DNA from: Trichodelitschia bisporula | Lineage: Eukaryota; Ascomycota; Dothideomycetes; Phaeotrichales; Phaeotrichaceae | Direction: 5' to 3' | NCBI GenBank assembly: GCA_010356995.1 | Contig: ML996699.1 | Span: 218,999-282,998 of the forward strand | DNA: 64,000 bases | Part shown: positions 1 through 11,928 of the stretch, piece by piece | Position numbering within the stretch: position 1 is the first letter of the stretch | Layout: each line of letters starts with the position of its first letter | Notes under the pieces: generated by a model | What the model saw: the letters and a program-made list of their open reading frames with translations, nothing else | Databases searched by the model: none | Told to the model about the DNA's origin: nothing | Translations under genes and position numbers: made by a program

Positions 1-977
1 GAGAACGTCATACCAGGTCAAGAGGCGGCGCTTCGAAAGGCTGACTACCAGTGCTTTGACTCCAATGAAGCCTATGCTCGGACGGAGTTGGGCATATACT
101 TCAAGCGCACGTACCAGTCGCTGATGGACGATCCCGTCCCTCAAAGCGTATTTTACTGGGGTGGTAGGTGATCATTGCATTGGAGTCCTGGGCTTCAACT
201 GACGAAGTTAGGCGTCCAGGGATTGCGCGCAGTTCCCAAAGTGCCTTGGTATCTTTACGAGGTATATATATCTGCGCTGAGTTAGAGGCTACGCTAACAC
301 GTACATAGACAATCTGGGATGACGCGTCACCTGTGGAGCTCACCGACAGACTCGTCGAAAAGTACTGCGCTGCCGGACACAGCATCTATGTTTGTGGCTT
401 CCCCTACGTTGAGTGCATCGACTGACGTGAATAGTATGAGCGGAATCACCAGAAGCTGAATCACAGCGAGGAGTGCATCGCAGGACTTCCCGGCGCTTTT
501 GCCTGGCTAAGAGACCGCCACAACGGAATTCCCATCACGCTTGGTTGCAAGACCGTCCAAGTGGATCAGCCATTCTGGGGAGCGCTGACCGATAAGGGCG
601 GCTTATTGTTGCGCGGCTTGCTGGACGGATTCCTCGCATATCTGGGGCTTCCGGTCGGGCCGGGGTTGTCGCTAACGGCTCCGAAGCTCAAGCCTGCGCC
701 CGCTGTTTCGGCAGTGCCAGCGGCGGCTCCCAAGGCACCCAGCGCACAAGGAACCTTACCCAGCTTGCCCAAAGCAGCTACCGGACAAAGGCCAGCACCA
801 AAGGCGACTGCACCAAAGGCTGTTGCTCCCAAGGCGATTGCTCCAAAAGCAGCTGCATCAAAGGCGGCGGCTCCAAAGGGAACAGTTGCGAAGGGGGCCA
901 CGGCTCCAAAGACGCCCAAGGCGCCAAAAGGAGTTGGCTTCAGCTTTGATGGAGACGGGCTGGACGTGTATGAATAG
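1..977 (+). CDS. Unrecognised protein, 3' part, with Ala/Pro/Lys-rich tail
   Basis: The 5' end lies outside the window. I read four exons, 1-163, 212-261, 309-407 and 453-977, joined by introns of 48, 47 and 45 nt with GT..AG ends and CTGAC/CTAAC branch sites. The frame stays open through all junctions and stops with TAG. The globular part holds scattered Cys, Trp and Tyr residues (for example DYQCFDS, VPWYLYE, IYVCGFPY, EECIAGLPG). The last ~80 residues are low-complexity, with repeated APKA-like units (PKATAPKAVAPKA), and end in GDGLDVYE. I do not recognise the family. The tail could be a flexible or nucleic-acid-binding extension, but that is a guess. Confidence is good that it is a gene, low on any function. 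Confidence 0.7.
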
Positions 978-2035
978 TATGCATATAGAGGAATTCCAGT
1001 TGGGGATCAATAGATGCATAGAGAGGATATTCCCAATGCTTGGGACACCACAGACTACGCTTCCATTGCGGACATGAGAGTCGTGCCTGCTTCATGCCGC
1101 TCCGCTTTCAGTAAGTCGGCTTGGTAAACGGGATGCACACATAGTGTTGACGGGTGGCTGACATGGTGAAGACGGCTTGTAAAGATGTGCCTTGAGGAAA
1201 TGGAGTTGGAACATCCGTTCACCCAGTTGCAATGAGAAGATGTTTGTCGATATATGTCAGTCCAACTTGACGCAATGACTTGTCTCAGCAATGACGCTGA
1301 ATGATAAACACGTGACAAATTTAAGCCTGGTTGCCGCCTGCCTCTGGTCCTAGAAATGGCTGGATAGAGATTCGAAAGAGGCTGGCATGGAGCACTGGAA
1401 GTGCGATCCGAAACAGATGGTGGAATGAACGAGTCGGGACGAATGGCAAGTGCAGTGTGCAGAATAATTCCCACTACAACTTCCCAAAGAGAATGATCGC
1501 GATGCATCCAACTCTAAGGACTGCAACAGCAGAAGAGTGAATGATCAGGTTCATTGTTTTGGAGGAGTTTGATGTGGTCGACCAGTGACTTTCGTTGCTG
1601 TTGCCGTGGAGCCTGAACGCCATTGGCCTTTTCTTGCCTAGCGGCTGGCTTGCACGGGCCTTGTGGACAAGTGCCCCGGCGGACAAACAAAAGCTCGCGA
1701 ACCTGGTTAACGTCCAAGTCGCCAACCACCTTTCTCCTCCCCCTCACAAAGCCGTGTGTACCTCCACCCACTCACACGTACCTCCTCCTCCTCGCCACTT
1801 CTCTCCCCTTCCTTTCTGCTGCTGCTGTAGAGGTGCTGCCGCTTTCAACCCTCTCCTTTATCTCTGTCAATTTAATCCTCCTGCCATGCTCTAGTCACGC
1901 GAAAGGATCGCCCATCTCGACGTGTCGACCTCCAACCCGTCGCGTGGTGGACCCTCATCGTGGACCCCTCCCAAAACACCAGCCTCTCACCCCACCCTCT
2001 ACCATACTTCCGCTCGGCCTAGATCGAGTCTGGGT
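978..2035. other. Intergenic, DBF4 promoter side
   Basis: No convincing gene on either strand. Roughly 1730-1880 is pyrimidine-rich (runs of CTCC/CCTCC), as is common in fungal promoters and 5' leaders. The frame upstream of the DBF4 ATG is open for some distance but has no upstream in-frame ATG. Confidence 0.6.
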
Positions 2036-4356
2036 ATGGCGACTCTGAGGGTTCCTCCGTCCCCTCAACCGCCTTCCAACATGGCTCATCACCGTGTCCC
2101 ATTGACCACACTCGCGAATGGTCCCAATTCACCGTTTCGAAGCAATGCGATTACTAACGTCAAGCGATCTCGCACGCAGACCACTGTCACCTTGGACGGA
2201 TCCCTCGACAACCAACCGCCGCAGAAGAAGCAGGCTATCGCGTATGGTGAAAATGAATCACGTCGCCCCGCCGTGCTCAGGAAGGGGACATACCAGTCTG
2301 TCACGAAGGCTGCCGACGCGTTGAACGAAACGAAGCCGACAAAGCAGGTTGATAAGGGGAGCAAGAGAGAACAGGACAACATGGAGAGCATACGGCAGTG
2401 GAAGCGTCATTACCGCAAGGTTTTCCCGCAGATCGTCTTCTTCTTCGAGGGCATCCCGAAAGACGTGCATGCGAGGATTTCGCGTCAGATCCTGACCCTT
2501 GGAGCGGTACGTACTAAACTGCAACTGGTTGGCTGTTCCTAATATTCTGCAGCGCGAGGAAATCTTCTTCTCCAACAAGGTCACCCACGTTGTTACCACG
2601 CGGGATATTCCACCCGAGTCAAGCACGTCAAATACGGGATCTGCGCATTCAGAGGCACGCCTCCACGAGCAGACGAAAACCATTAACCCGTCCCTGCTGG
2701 AAACGCAGTCCCGCAACAAGTTTTCCTTCGAAAGCGCGCTCGCCCGTCGACAGGCATCCGCTGCCGGGGTTACGTATGTGTCTCAGCACCTTTCAGTTTA
2801 CTTGCGCTAACTGCATAGAACACGTCTTGAAAATGGCATTGTCCGCAAGCAAGTCGACGTTCTTCACAAAGCGAGGGAAATGGGGATGAAGATCTGGGCC
2901 CTTGAAAAGCTTGATCGCATGCTATCCACCTTGTTCAACACAGACACTGAGGATGCACCTCTGCCGCAAACCCGCACACAGTCTGCCACCGCTAAGTCAC
3001 GCGATGGCCTGGCGCAAATGTTGCACCGGGAGACCCAACAGGCAACCAACAATGTGGACTGGGCATGCGACATGGTCAACTTTAGAGGCTACTACCTCTA
3101 CGTCCATGACATGGACGAGCAGACGCGCCCTGCCATGATTCGGGAGTACTCGCGCGCAGCGCAGAAAGAGCAAGGAAAATGGCCGCAGCTTCGCGTAACC
3201 TCTCCTGGCAGATGCCCCTTCCTCGACGAGCCGCGGAGCAGGGTGTTAGAGAACCAGGCTGCGGAGAAGGCTCGTGAGGAGGCCAAGACGATTGCTAGCA
3301 GAACGCGTGCCGCGTCTGCTGCTCTCCAGGCCCACCGGCCACTGGCCGAGAATAATAATCTGGCTACCCGTCGGGCGACGTCCACTCAAGAGTCGTTCGC
3401 GCAGCCCAAGCCCGGCCCGATTCAGCGGACCAGCACCGATACTCTTCCGCCGTTTGGCTCGATGCCAGTGAATACACGTGTCGTGTCGCGTTACGGCGGC
3501 GAGCCGACCGCTTCTGGTATGCAACCGTCGAACATCACCTCGGCAATCCGCTCGCAAATGATTTCCTCGACGGCTCCGGGCATGGGCCACAAGGCTGCGT
3601 CTAAGGAGATGAATCAGCTCAAGCGCAAAGTCTTGGAGCGGAACAGCTCTGCGACCACTACGTCGTTCCTTGCTGACGCGAGGGCCGGTCTCGGTGACGA
3701 TGCTGGTGCATCGCGGCCCAGCAAGCGCAAGGCGGAAGCTTTGGAAGGCATTGCCGAGGAGGAGGTCATCGATGTGGCGAATGAGGTGCGGCCGAAGCGT
3801 AGGGTCGTCACGCGCAAGAGGAAGCAGGACAAGGAAGCGAAGCCGGGTTACTGTGAGAACTGTCGGGCTAAGTTCGATGACTTTGAAGAGGTCAGCTTAT
3901 TCCTGATCATTGTGATACAGTACTGACATTAATAGCACATTGCTTCGCGTAACCACCGCAAGTTCGCCTTGGCTCAAGAGAACTGGCGTGAGCTCGACTC
4001 GCTTCTCGAACAACTGGTACGCCCATTGAGGGACGAATAATTTTTGTACACCTGCATACCTCTTGGGCTTTGCATCTCATCATCTGATCCGCACCCGATT
4101 TTGGTCCTGCACCCGATTTTGGCTCTGCATCACCCACAACTAACGCTTTTATGATAAGTCTGATAGGGAAGAGAGTGATGGGCATGAGAACGTTGATGGT
4201 GGCTTGTGGCCTTCAACAGAGGCGAGAACCTCACCTGATGCGGTGTCCATCCCTGATATGCCTCCAACGAAGCGGCGGAAGAAGACGAGCTGGAAAGCGG
4301 CTGCCCGTGTTACCACGGTTGAGTGGCTTGTGAAGCATGTCCCTTGTACGCGTTAA
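2036..4356 (+). CDS. DBF4: Dbf4/Dfp1-type regulatory subunit of the Cdc7 (DDK) kinase
   Basis: Activating and targeting subunit of the S-phase kinase Cdc7/Hsk1 (Aspergillus NimO family), nuclear. Five exons: 2036-2506, 2553-2773, 2819-3890, 3936-4016, 4159-4356; about 680 residues. All three family motifs are visible: the BRCT-like motif N near residue 128 (FPQIVFFFEGIPKDV, then KVTHVVTTR), motif M near 350 (WPQLRVTSPGRCPFLDE), and the motif C zinc finger near 575 (GYCENC ... HIASRNHRKFA), which is split by intron 3. Basic, Ser-rich linkers lie between them. The start is the first in-frame ATG; a second ATG follows 46 nt later out of frame. Intron 4 is long (142 nt) and carries an 18-bp tandem repeat. 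If it is not spliced, the protein ends at TAA 4038-4040. I prefer splicing because exon 5 is open in phase for 65 codons and an ACTAAC branch site precedes its acceptor. Confidence 0.92.
4091..4126. repeat. 18-bp tandem duplication inside DBF4 intron 4
   Basis: Two adjacent copies of an 18-bp unit, GCACCCGATTTTGG plus TCCT or CTCT, differing at a few end bases. It sits between the donor and the branch site and probably explains why this intron is longer than its neighbours. Confidence 0.85.
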
Positions 4357-4995
4357 TGGTCATTTCTCGGGGTTCTTTGCTCGCGGGGTATGTCATCGGT
4401 CATGTTACGAGTTTGAACTGGGTAGGCTTCGGTTATGCTCATGGTTGCATATGTCTGGGTGGACTGCTGCCTGTGTTCTGCTGTATTTATGCTCTGCGGC
4501 TGTACATATTCACGGACTGCACGCTTTTGTATGGCATCGGAAGCAAGGGGAAGGAGGCGCTTTGACAGTTGGCGTACTTTTGCTATGGCAGCATTTGTGG
4601 TGGCGCATTTCTTCACCGGGAAAAGGGGACAACGGGGACGAGGGGAAGGAGTTTTGGGGGCCAGAGGGGGAACAACGCTTTTGCTGCATTTTCCGCAGCA
4701 TCTGTACTTTAGCACTGGGGAGAAGCTTGTATGAATTGAACAGTGAACAAGACTTGCGGCTCAACCTGCAATATGAGGGGGACTGCAGTGGAGTGATCGG
4801 CACCAGGTCGGGGTAGATCCGAAGCCAAAAAGCAACAGGGCGTCCCCCAACGGCTTCTGACAACGGTAGGCTACCGCTACCCCTCCAACCGTCATCACCA
4901 TCAACCCCGCCCTGCACTGCCCCGCAGCTACCACCTGTACCCGCACAAGCAAACGTCAGCAGCAAACGCTATTCACCGCGATAAAGGCAGCCACC
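4357..4995. other. Intergenic between DBF4 and ATG12
   Basis: DBF4 3' region and ATG12 promoter. Short overlapping open frames on both strands have no recognisable content. No element seen. Confidence 0.6.
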
Positions 4996-5600
4996 ATGTC
5001 CTCCCCTCCGCCCCCCGCCTCTCCTCGTCCCGACCCCGCCATCTCGCGCAGCTCCACCCCCGCCAGCCCCTACCCCGCAGAAACAGCCACGCCCCCCGCC
5101 GTGCCCATCCCGGACGACAACGAAGGCGCAGAGTTGCCGCTCACGATGGCGGCGAGTGTGGTCCTCACGGCGCTGCCGCGGGATACGCGTGCTGCGTTGC
5201 AGGGCGCGGGGGATGTTGGGGTTGAGAAGGGTGAGTCCGGCTTGCACATTCCCAGATGGTGTGGATGATGCTAACCGGGGGCGCTGTAGTCACGATCCGC
5301 TTCCAGCCTGCGCACTCTGCGCCGGCGTTAAGGCAGAAGGTGTTCAAAATCAGCGCGGCGCAGAGGTTCGAAACGGTGGTACGGTTTTTGCGGAAGAAGC
5401 TTGGGACGAAGGAGAGTGAGAGTGTGTTTTGTTATGTGAACTCTGTGTTTGCGCCGCGGTTGGATGATGCGGTTGGGAATCTTTGGAGGGTGAGTTTGGC
5501 CCCTGGTGGTGGGTGGGGTGTTGCTGATGGGTGTGTGTAGTGCTTTAAGGTTAAGGATGAGTTGGTGATTGCTTATGCTATGAATCCGGCGTACGGATGA
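4996..5600 (+). CDS. ATG12: Autophagy ubiquitin-like protein Atg12
   Basis: Ubiquitin-like modifier that is activated by Atg7, passed to Atg10 and joined to Atg5; the conjugate acts as the E3 for Atg8 lipidation at the forming autophagosome. Three exons: 4996-5230, 5290-5489, 5541-5600; 164 residues. A Pro/Ser-rich N-terminus of about 50 residues precedes the ubiquitin fold ([53 protein letters not shown]). The protein ends exactly in NPAYG, so the C-terminal glycine needed for conjugation is exposed without processing. The ATG lies in a good context (GCCACCATGTCC). Its 3' end faces that of panB, 244 bp away. Confidence 0.96.
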
Positions 5601-5844
5601 GCGAATACAGCGTGGGATGGGAAGGATGGGCCGGCGAGAACCTATGAGTTTGAGTTCAAGTTGAGTGGGCAGAACCGAGTAGGTCACTCCGGCAGCAGCA
5701 TACTGGACAACTGAAGACCAAGACATTAGACGGGCATTCATATCGCTACGCCTATCTAAGCAAAAGGCCACCATAATGCAGCAATCCTAACCAACACCAA
5801 GAACGAAGAGGGTATATCGAAAATCCACATCGCTAACCCGCCGC

Positions 5845-6963
5845 TCAACTCGTTTCCGCAATCACACGCTCAAACTCCTTCACATCCTCCTCCTTCATCG
5901 GATAAGTGTGCTCCCGAGCAGGGTACTCGCCCGCCTTAACTTCGTTCTTGTACTGCTCGATCGCCCGCAAGCTCTCACCCCACACATTCCCGTACTGCTT
6001 CACAAACTTCGGGATGTATCGCCCGGGCGGGAAGTTCCCAGCCATGTCCACCTGCACGAGCACCTGCCCGCTGCACCCCTTGCCCGCACCAATGCCAATT
6101 GTCGGTATGCGCAGCTTCTCCGTTACTACCCGGGCGACATCCTCAGGCACCGCTTCAAGCACTACACCAAAGGCACCGGCCTCCTGTACGGCACGCGCAT
6201 CGGCCAGCAGATCCAACGCGCCGGCTACACTCTTGCCCTGCACACGGAAGCCACCGAGGGCGTTTTGGCGCTGCGGCGTGAGACCGACATGGGCGAGAAC
6301 AGGAATACCAGCCGCGGTGAGGCGCGCGATAGTCGGGGCCATGGAGCGGCCGCCCTCCAGCTTGATAGCATGCACGCGGCCCTCCTTGACCATACGTATC
6401 GACGAGGCGAGTGCTTGTTCAGGTGATATTTCATAGCTGCCCATAGGGAGGTCACCGACCTAACGTGGCGCGTTAGCGGGAACGTGGGGTAGTGTGGGGT
6501 GCATATGCGGGTCGATTGCGCAATGCACGAATGCACAGGCGCACCCGCCCAGACAGCGTAGGGAAGCGCATACAATAAAAGCGCTCTGCGTCGCGCGCGC
6601 CACGGCGCGACAGCACATGAGCATTTCATCCAGTGTCACTTCGCTCGTGTCCGCGAGCCCTAGCCCGACCATCGCGAGGCTGTCCCCCACGAGCACCATG
6701 TCTACGCCGGCGTGATCGGCGACGTGCGCTGAGGGGAAGTCGTAGGCTGTTAGCATGACGATGGGCTCGCGCTTTTTGTACATGCTGCCTAGGGTGGTGA
6801 GGGTGATTTTTTTGCGAGGCGAGGCGGGGGGGGTGCCCATGGGGGAGTGGGAGGAGTGGCGTATGGTGGTTGTGGTTGGGGGGGTTGCGCATGGCTTGGG
6901 AGGGAGGGCGGTGAGACGGCGGCGGGAGAGGGGTGCGATGGTTTGGAGGAGGGCACGCGACAT
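5845..6963 (-). CDS. panB: Ketopantoate hydroxymethyltransferase
   Basis: 3-methyl-2-oxobutanoate hydroxymethyltransferase: transfers a hydroxymethyl group from methylene-tetrahydrofolate to 2-oxoisovalerate, the first committed step of pantothenate (CoA) synthesis. Two exons, 6574-6963 and 5845-6459, joined in phase 0 across a 114-nt intron; 334 residues. Residues 1-40 are Arg/Ser/Thr-rich without acidic residues, like a mitochondrial presequence. The TIM-barrel signatures follow: MLTAYDFPSA, VLVGDSLAMVGLG (metal-binding Asp), [24 protein letters not shown] and IPTIGIGAGKGCSGQVLV. Nothing is missing from the family core. Confidence 0.96.
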
Positions 6964-8850
6964 GGCGACGGTTTTGAGTGAGGATGTTCAAGGCGGGATG
7001 GGGATAGGGAGCGATCGCGGCGACGACGAGGTGTAGTACGGTGTTGAGGTGGGATCGGGGGTCGCGGTGCAGACTATGACGGTCTGTGGAGAAGAAGAGC
7101 CGAACGGAAAGGATTCGAAAGGCATTGTGGGCGAGCGGGGGCCTTTTTGACGGGATTGAAGGGGTGGTATGTGGTTTGCGCTGTAGAGCTCGTTCTGGTT
7201 GCTTCACTTTCGGCGAGGAATTTGTCGAGCTGCGCCTTGGGCTGGGGATCAGCCGGAGGAGGAGCTGCTTTGATCCGAGGTTCGAGGAGCTTGTGGCGGT
7301 GCACTTGCTTACCCTCCACGCCTTCTCAACGGTCAACCCGCAAGCAAGGGTATTCGGATGCAGGCTGTCACGGCTGTCACTCGGGGGGCGAAGATGAGGG
7401 CCGGTACGCTTTCAGGCACTGCCTGTCGGCTTCTCTGAGCCAGAAAGTTGATGACCAGCCGATCCTCTGCTTTCTTCTCTTTGTCTTTCCTCTTGTCGCG
7501 CTTCACCGAACACAGCACTGTTGCCTTCAAAGTTGCATCTTCACCAAGCGTATGTACTTGGTTCGCCCGTCCTCGCATGGTTTCTTGCGCACTTTACCGG
7601 GTCTCCCGTAAGCCGCGGCGAACCGCCCCATGTGCCGTGGCTCACGTTAACTTCGGGTATCTGTCGGCGTGTTTGCCGGGTAACCTGTCTGACTTCCGTC
7701 ACGAGACAGCAGCCATCACGCATCCGGAGGCGAATGACAGCTAACATAGCGATGACTACATCCGTACACAGGTGCAGTAAAGGTTCTTTAGCTGTGTCTA
7801 ACAGTCAGAATAGTTGTCCTTTCTTCATGGTCTAGTTCTGGATCATAATCGACTTTTATCATCTCATAGTCGGCGAATCTGAACTTCCAATTCCGACGTC
7901 ACGTCCACACCGTTGTAAGGTACAGGACATGCAGCGACGCGCAAGAGTTCTCCACACGTACGTAGACCCAGGGAATTATATTTCTACTGCAACTCCAATC
8001 GGGTATATAGAGGGCGGCTCGACCAAACCCCTCGCCATGCCAAACGGAACCGTTCCCTACTCTGAACCAGCCCTGCCAGCAAGGCTGAAGCAGTCGTAAT
8101 CCAGTACGGAGGTAATCCAGTACACAGCACGCAGGGCCAACAGAGACAGTTCCTTAAATTGAGGGGAAATAATTCAGCTTCGACGTTGTTATTGTGCCTT
8201 CTCTGAACCAGGTAGGCCTTACTCTAGCTGCACAAATTTGAGATTCATAATGTGGTGGCGACCGTTTGAGCCTTCTGCCGACTCCCACGATAACTAGCAA
8301 CCAGTGTACACTCCACTGGAGTCTAGTTCTAGGGCCTCAGGCAAAGGTCAGATATTGAAGGTGAATTTAGTAAGGGTGACTGAGTAGATTGCGGTGCTTG
8401 CCAGCTCAACTCCTTCACCCCACCAGCTTGTCGATGAGGCCTCATGCGCCACGCCACATTCAACCTGGCGGTTGCCAGCGCGGGGCCTAGCTGTCATCCC
8501 CGCTGCCCCGGTCGCGGCCACTCCTGCCAACTCCACAGCCCGCATCTCGATGTGAACGTCCTCCTCCTTTCACTCCCTCTACTTAAGCTCTTTTTCACGC
8601 TGTTGTTGTTGAGTTTTTTTGCCTTTTACAATAGCATCTTGCTTTTTTGCGCCTTAGCCGTTGCCGTACTATTCCCGCGCTCCGAACAAAGCCATCCAGC
8701 ACCCCGCACTTCCGCCTTTAACCGCATCGCCATCATCAAGCTTGTCGCCCCCCAACTGTTGCCGCCGAGTGTCTTTATGCACTACGTAGCGCCTGCTATC
8801 CCAGATTACAACACACTTTCTGCGTTTTAGCGTTCAACAAGCGGTCCAAA
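6964..8850. other. Long intergenic region, panB promoter to UBC8 promoter
   Basis: No confident gene. On the minus strand an ATG-started frame of 81 codons (7333-7578) has a basic patch (KRDKRKDKEKK), and a second basic frame lies at 7074-7319. Together they could be a small split gene, but I see no convincing intron linking them and no known domain. A 12-bp unit, GTAATCCAGTAC, is repeated at 8096-8107 and 8112-8123. The palindrome ACTCCA-C-TGGAGT lies near 8310. The segment just before UBC8 is pyrimidine-rich. Confidence 0.5.
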
Positions 8851-9794
8851 ATGAGTTCTCCAAAGCGTCGGATCGAGATGGATGTAGGTGGAACCCCGCA
8901 GTCCTTTGAATGTGGCAAAGCTAACAGTTCGCAGGTCATGAAGTCGGTGCTCCGTGTATACCTAACTCGTGGGAATGACTGAATTTGCCTAGGATGTGCA
9001 GTTCCGCCCACCGCGGTCGACCGGTCTGTACTAAGGGTGGATAGGCTCATGAGCGACTACGAAGTGACGTTAGTCAACGACAACAGTATGTGGATACTCA
9101 CCCTTGATCTTAGGATTGCTAACATGCATAGTGTTTGTATTCTGCTATCTTGCTCTCCCTAAACTCACACTTGTGTAGGCAGGAGTTTTATGTCCGGTTC
9201 AAAGGCCCCGAAGAAAGTACGTCATAACCATCCTTATCGTTCGTTGCTGACAGCAACAGCACCATTCGCCGGTGGTCACTGGAAGATCCACGTCGAGATT
9301 CCTGATCAATATCCGTACAAGAGTCCTAGTATTGGCTTCGTCAACCGCATTTTCCACCCGAACATCGACGAGCTGTAAGGAACCCTGTCGCCTCTCGCTC
9401 TCCCGGACATACTCTGACGGTTGGAAGCTCCGGATCTGTCTGCTTGGATGTGATCAATCAGACATGGTCCCCAATGTATGACATGATCAACATCTTCGAG
9501 GTCTTCCTGCCACAGCTGCTCCGATACCCGAACCCGGCGGACCCGCTCAACGGTGAGGCTGCGGCGCTGATGATGCGCGAGCCAAAGAACTACGAGGCGA
9601 AGGTCAAGGGTGAGTACTTCGTGCCGTAGCTTTCTTAACTAAGCAACGTAGAATACGTCCTCAAGTATGCCACCAAGGAAGCGGTGGATGAGGCGGGCAA
9701 CGAAGATGAGTCTGAGAGCGAGATCAGCTCCGTCGGTAGCTACGGAGAGGATGAGGAAGATGAGGAAGCAGCGGGTAACATGGAGGACATATGA
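8851..9794 (+). CDS. UBC8: Ubiquitin-conjugating enzyme E2, Ubc8/UBE2H type
   Basis: E2 enzyme; in yeast Ubc8 serves the GID E3 in catabolite degradation of gluconeogenic enzymes. Seven exons: 8851-8883, 8935-8942, 9036-9089, 9179-9216, 9260-9374, 9428-9609, 9652-9794; about 190 residues. It matches remembered yeast Ubc8 along its length: [59 protein letters not shown], then [18 protein letters not shown] with the thioester Cys near residue 88. It ends in an acidic Ser/Glu/Asp tail. Exon 2 is only 8 nt. The acceptor of intron 2 is uncertain: AG at 9035 gives KVDRLMSD and AG at 9044 gives KLMSD. Intron 3 uses an unusual GTGGAT donor, chosen because it yields NSMQEF as in yeast. Confidence 0.92.
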
Positions 9795-11928
9795 GGCCCC
9801 GACCAGCGGCAAGGGAGGGCCTAAACTTTTCATGAATCATCTGGTTTAGGGGCTTTACGGGTATACCTTTCGGTTTGTACTCAGGGGAGAATGGAGACTT
9901 GGCGCTTTTGCGACTGACTCTTGCCGTATTCAACTTCGGAAGGGGACGGAGTTTTATGTTTCGTCTGTTCGGGGGTCTGGTTTTAGGTACTCTATATCAA
10001 CGGTTCGCTGGCTCTGGATGATCGTCACGACTACATCGTCCCCTCTCTCCGGCTAGCAGCCATGTACCCACACCTTTTAACAGCTTCGGAGTCATCCTTG
10101 ACTTGAACTTTCAGACTCACATGTACGATGAACAAATGGCCGGCACCGAGAGATTCTGTGATAGAACCCCCCAAAGGAGTGATGGCGAGCAGTAAGATGG
10201 TCAAGGTGACCTAGGTGCGTCTCCTTGACAAAGCCATGACGGTTCGGAGCCAGGCAGGCACAGCGGATGGTTTGAGAAAGGTCAGAGATCTGGTTCTTGC
10301 TGCCTGATATGACTATCTTGCGAGATCGTTGTTCGCTTGTTCTCACGAGCGGCGGGAATCAGCACTCTTCTAAGAAGAAGTGTAGTTCATGTCACGCGAT
10401 AGAGACCCTGTCAGCAACCCTGGTGTGTCTATATGCGGAAAGGTGGCATCCTTGGATTTGACAGAGCATCGTACGGCAGGCTTATGATGTTGCAGCACCT
10501 TACACCGGCAACGGATGTCTGGTTCTAGACGGCCCTGTGGTGACATTCTAAATAGCAGTGCTAAAATATCGAGCAGCTTCCGAGTCTGGGCTATTGTATG
10601 CGGCGCACAATGGAACACAGAAGCAAGCGTCCGATCCGGATATCAGTTATGTCACAGCAGATGCCTCAATGATTATACGTTACTTGCATTGGGGCTTGTC
10701 GTCCACTCGAACCATATTCTGGCGCACAACGTCTTCAAATGTGGGATATATAAAGCACGCGGGTGGGACGATAACTGGACACAGCATGAGGGGCGGTTCG
10801 CGTGCCCAGCCACGATACTGTACGGTACTGTGATACGTACCGGAGACACCGCCCGAAGCGCACAACATCAGACTATTGGCCATTCCCCCACTCAACCAGC
10901 CGTGAAATCTCAAACGCAACAACCAGAATAACCTCCCGCACAGCAGCGAAAACAGCGGAGATATAATTGTAAGCGAAGTCTAATCACCCCGCCATTGGGG
11001 GAAGACTCTGCTCAGCCCTCTGTCCCCGCACCCAATCATACTACCCGTGCCTCTCTCACGGAGTCCCAGCGACCGCCGGATAGCATGACGTCGGGCGCAT
11101 CGAACCAGCTGAGTGCACCAGACACCCAGCAACCCCTCTCCACTCCGACACCTGGATACGGTTCCTGCGCTCACTCCCCCGTCAAGACGAACGCACGCAC
11201 GCCGCAGCCCCCGCCGTTGCGGTGTGCCGTCGCAACCCTTGTCACACCCGTGCCCACTCCCCCGTTCCATTCGGCAAGCCCGAAAAGCAACCAGTCTACC
11301 ACGGCAGCTTGACCGACGGACCCAGTGCCGCTCTGGGGATGTGGGGGCTTTGGGGGCTCGGCATGTGCTTCGGGGCATCGTGTCTGACCGCGGTCGTGCG
11401 CGGGGATTGAAGGTGAGAGGGGGCCCGGGAATGTGGGCGAGGCTGATGTTAGGATCGGGAGCTGCAGCATGCATGGCGAGAAGGAGCGACGGGGGCAAGG
11501 GGTGGCGAGATGTTTGTCAGACTGTGAGGGGCGTGAGATGGGGCCCGGGGGGCGGTCTTCTTGCAGACCTCTCGCGGGCGATTGCAGGCATGGCGAAGTG
11601 TGTTGCCCGTTTGTGGCCTGCGCTGAGCGGCCTGCGCTGAGCGGCCTGCGCTCTTTCTCGAGCTGCATGCGCCATGCAAGCCACCCGGCTTCTAGCGCGG
11701 CCGTCCCGTCTATCTTTACCGCCTGCCCCGCTCGGCCCGTCGTAGGAGCTGAGGCGGGCAACGGATGCGCGGAAAGCATAACTACATAAGCGGCGCCGCG
11801 GGGTTGCGTTACTTCCCTAGCTTGCCTTTTGTTGACAGTCGAGATACCCCATCTTTCTTGAATATCTCGTTCTGGGTAAGCGTTTGCGATCGAGGATATC
11901 GTTCCTCGCAGTGTCTCTTCTTTCCCCT
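9795..11928. other. Long intergenic region between UBC8 and the calpain gene
   Basis: No gene I can support. GC-rich open frames on both strands at about 11000-11780 look like composition artefacts: they overlap each other and have no domain features. A 14-bp unit (GGCCTGCGCTGAGC) is repeated 2.7 times at 11615-11652. Confidence 0.5.
11615..11652. repeat. 14-bp tandem repeat, 2.7 copies
   Basis: Two complete GGCCTGCGCTGAGC units and a 10-nt partial third in GC-rich intergenic DNA upstream of the calpain gene. Confidence 0.9.

Noticed and set aside
6626-7336. 236-codon minus-strand frame overlapping the panB start.
   Set aside because: His/Pro/Arg-rich shadow of the panB first exon and its C-rich leader; panB motifs lie in another frame.
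11171-11779. 202-codon open frame on the minus strand upstream of the calpain gene.
   Set aside because: GC-rich DNA open in several frames on both strands, no domain, no ordered composition, no splice support.
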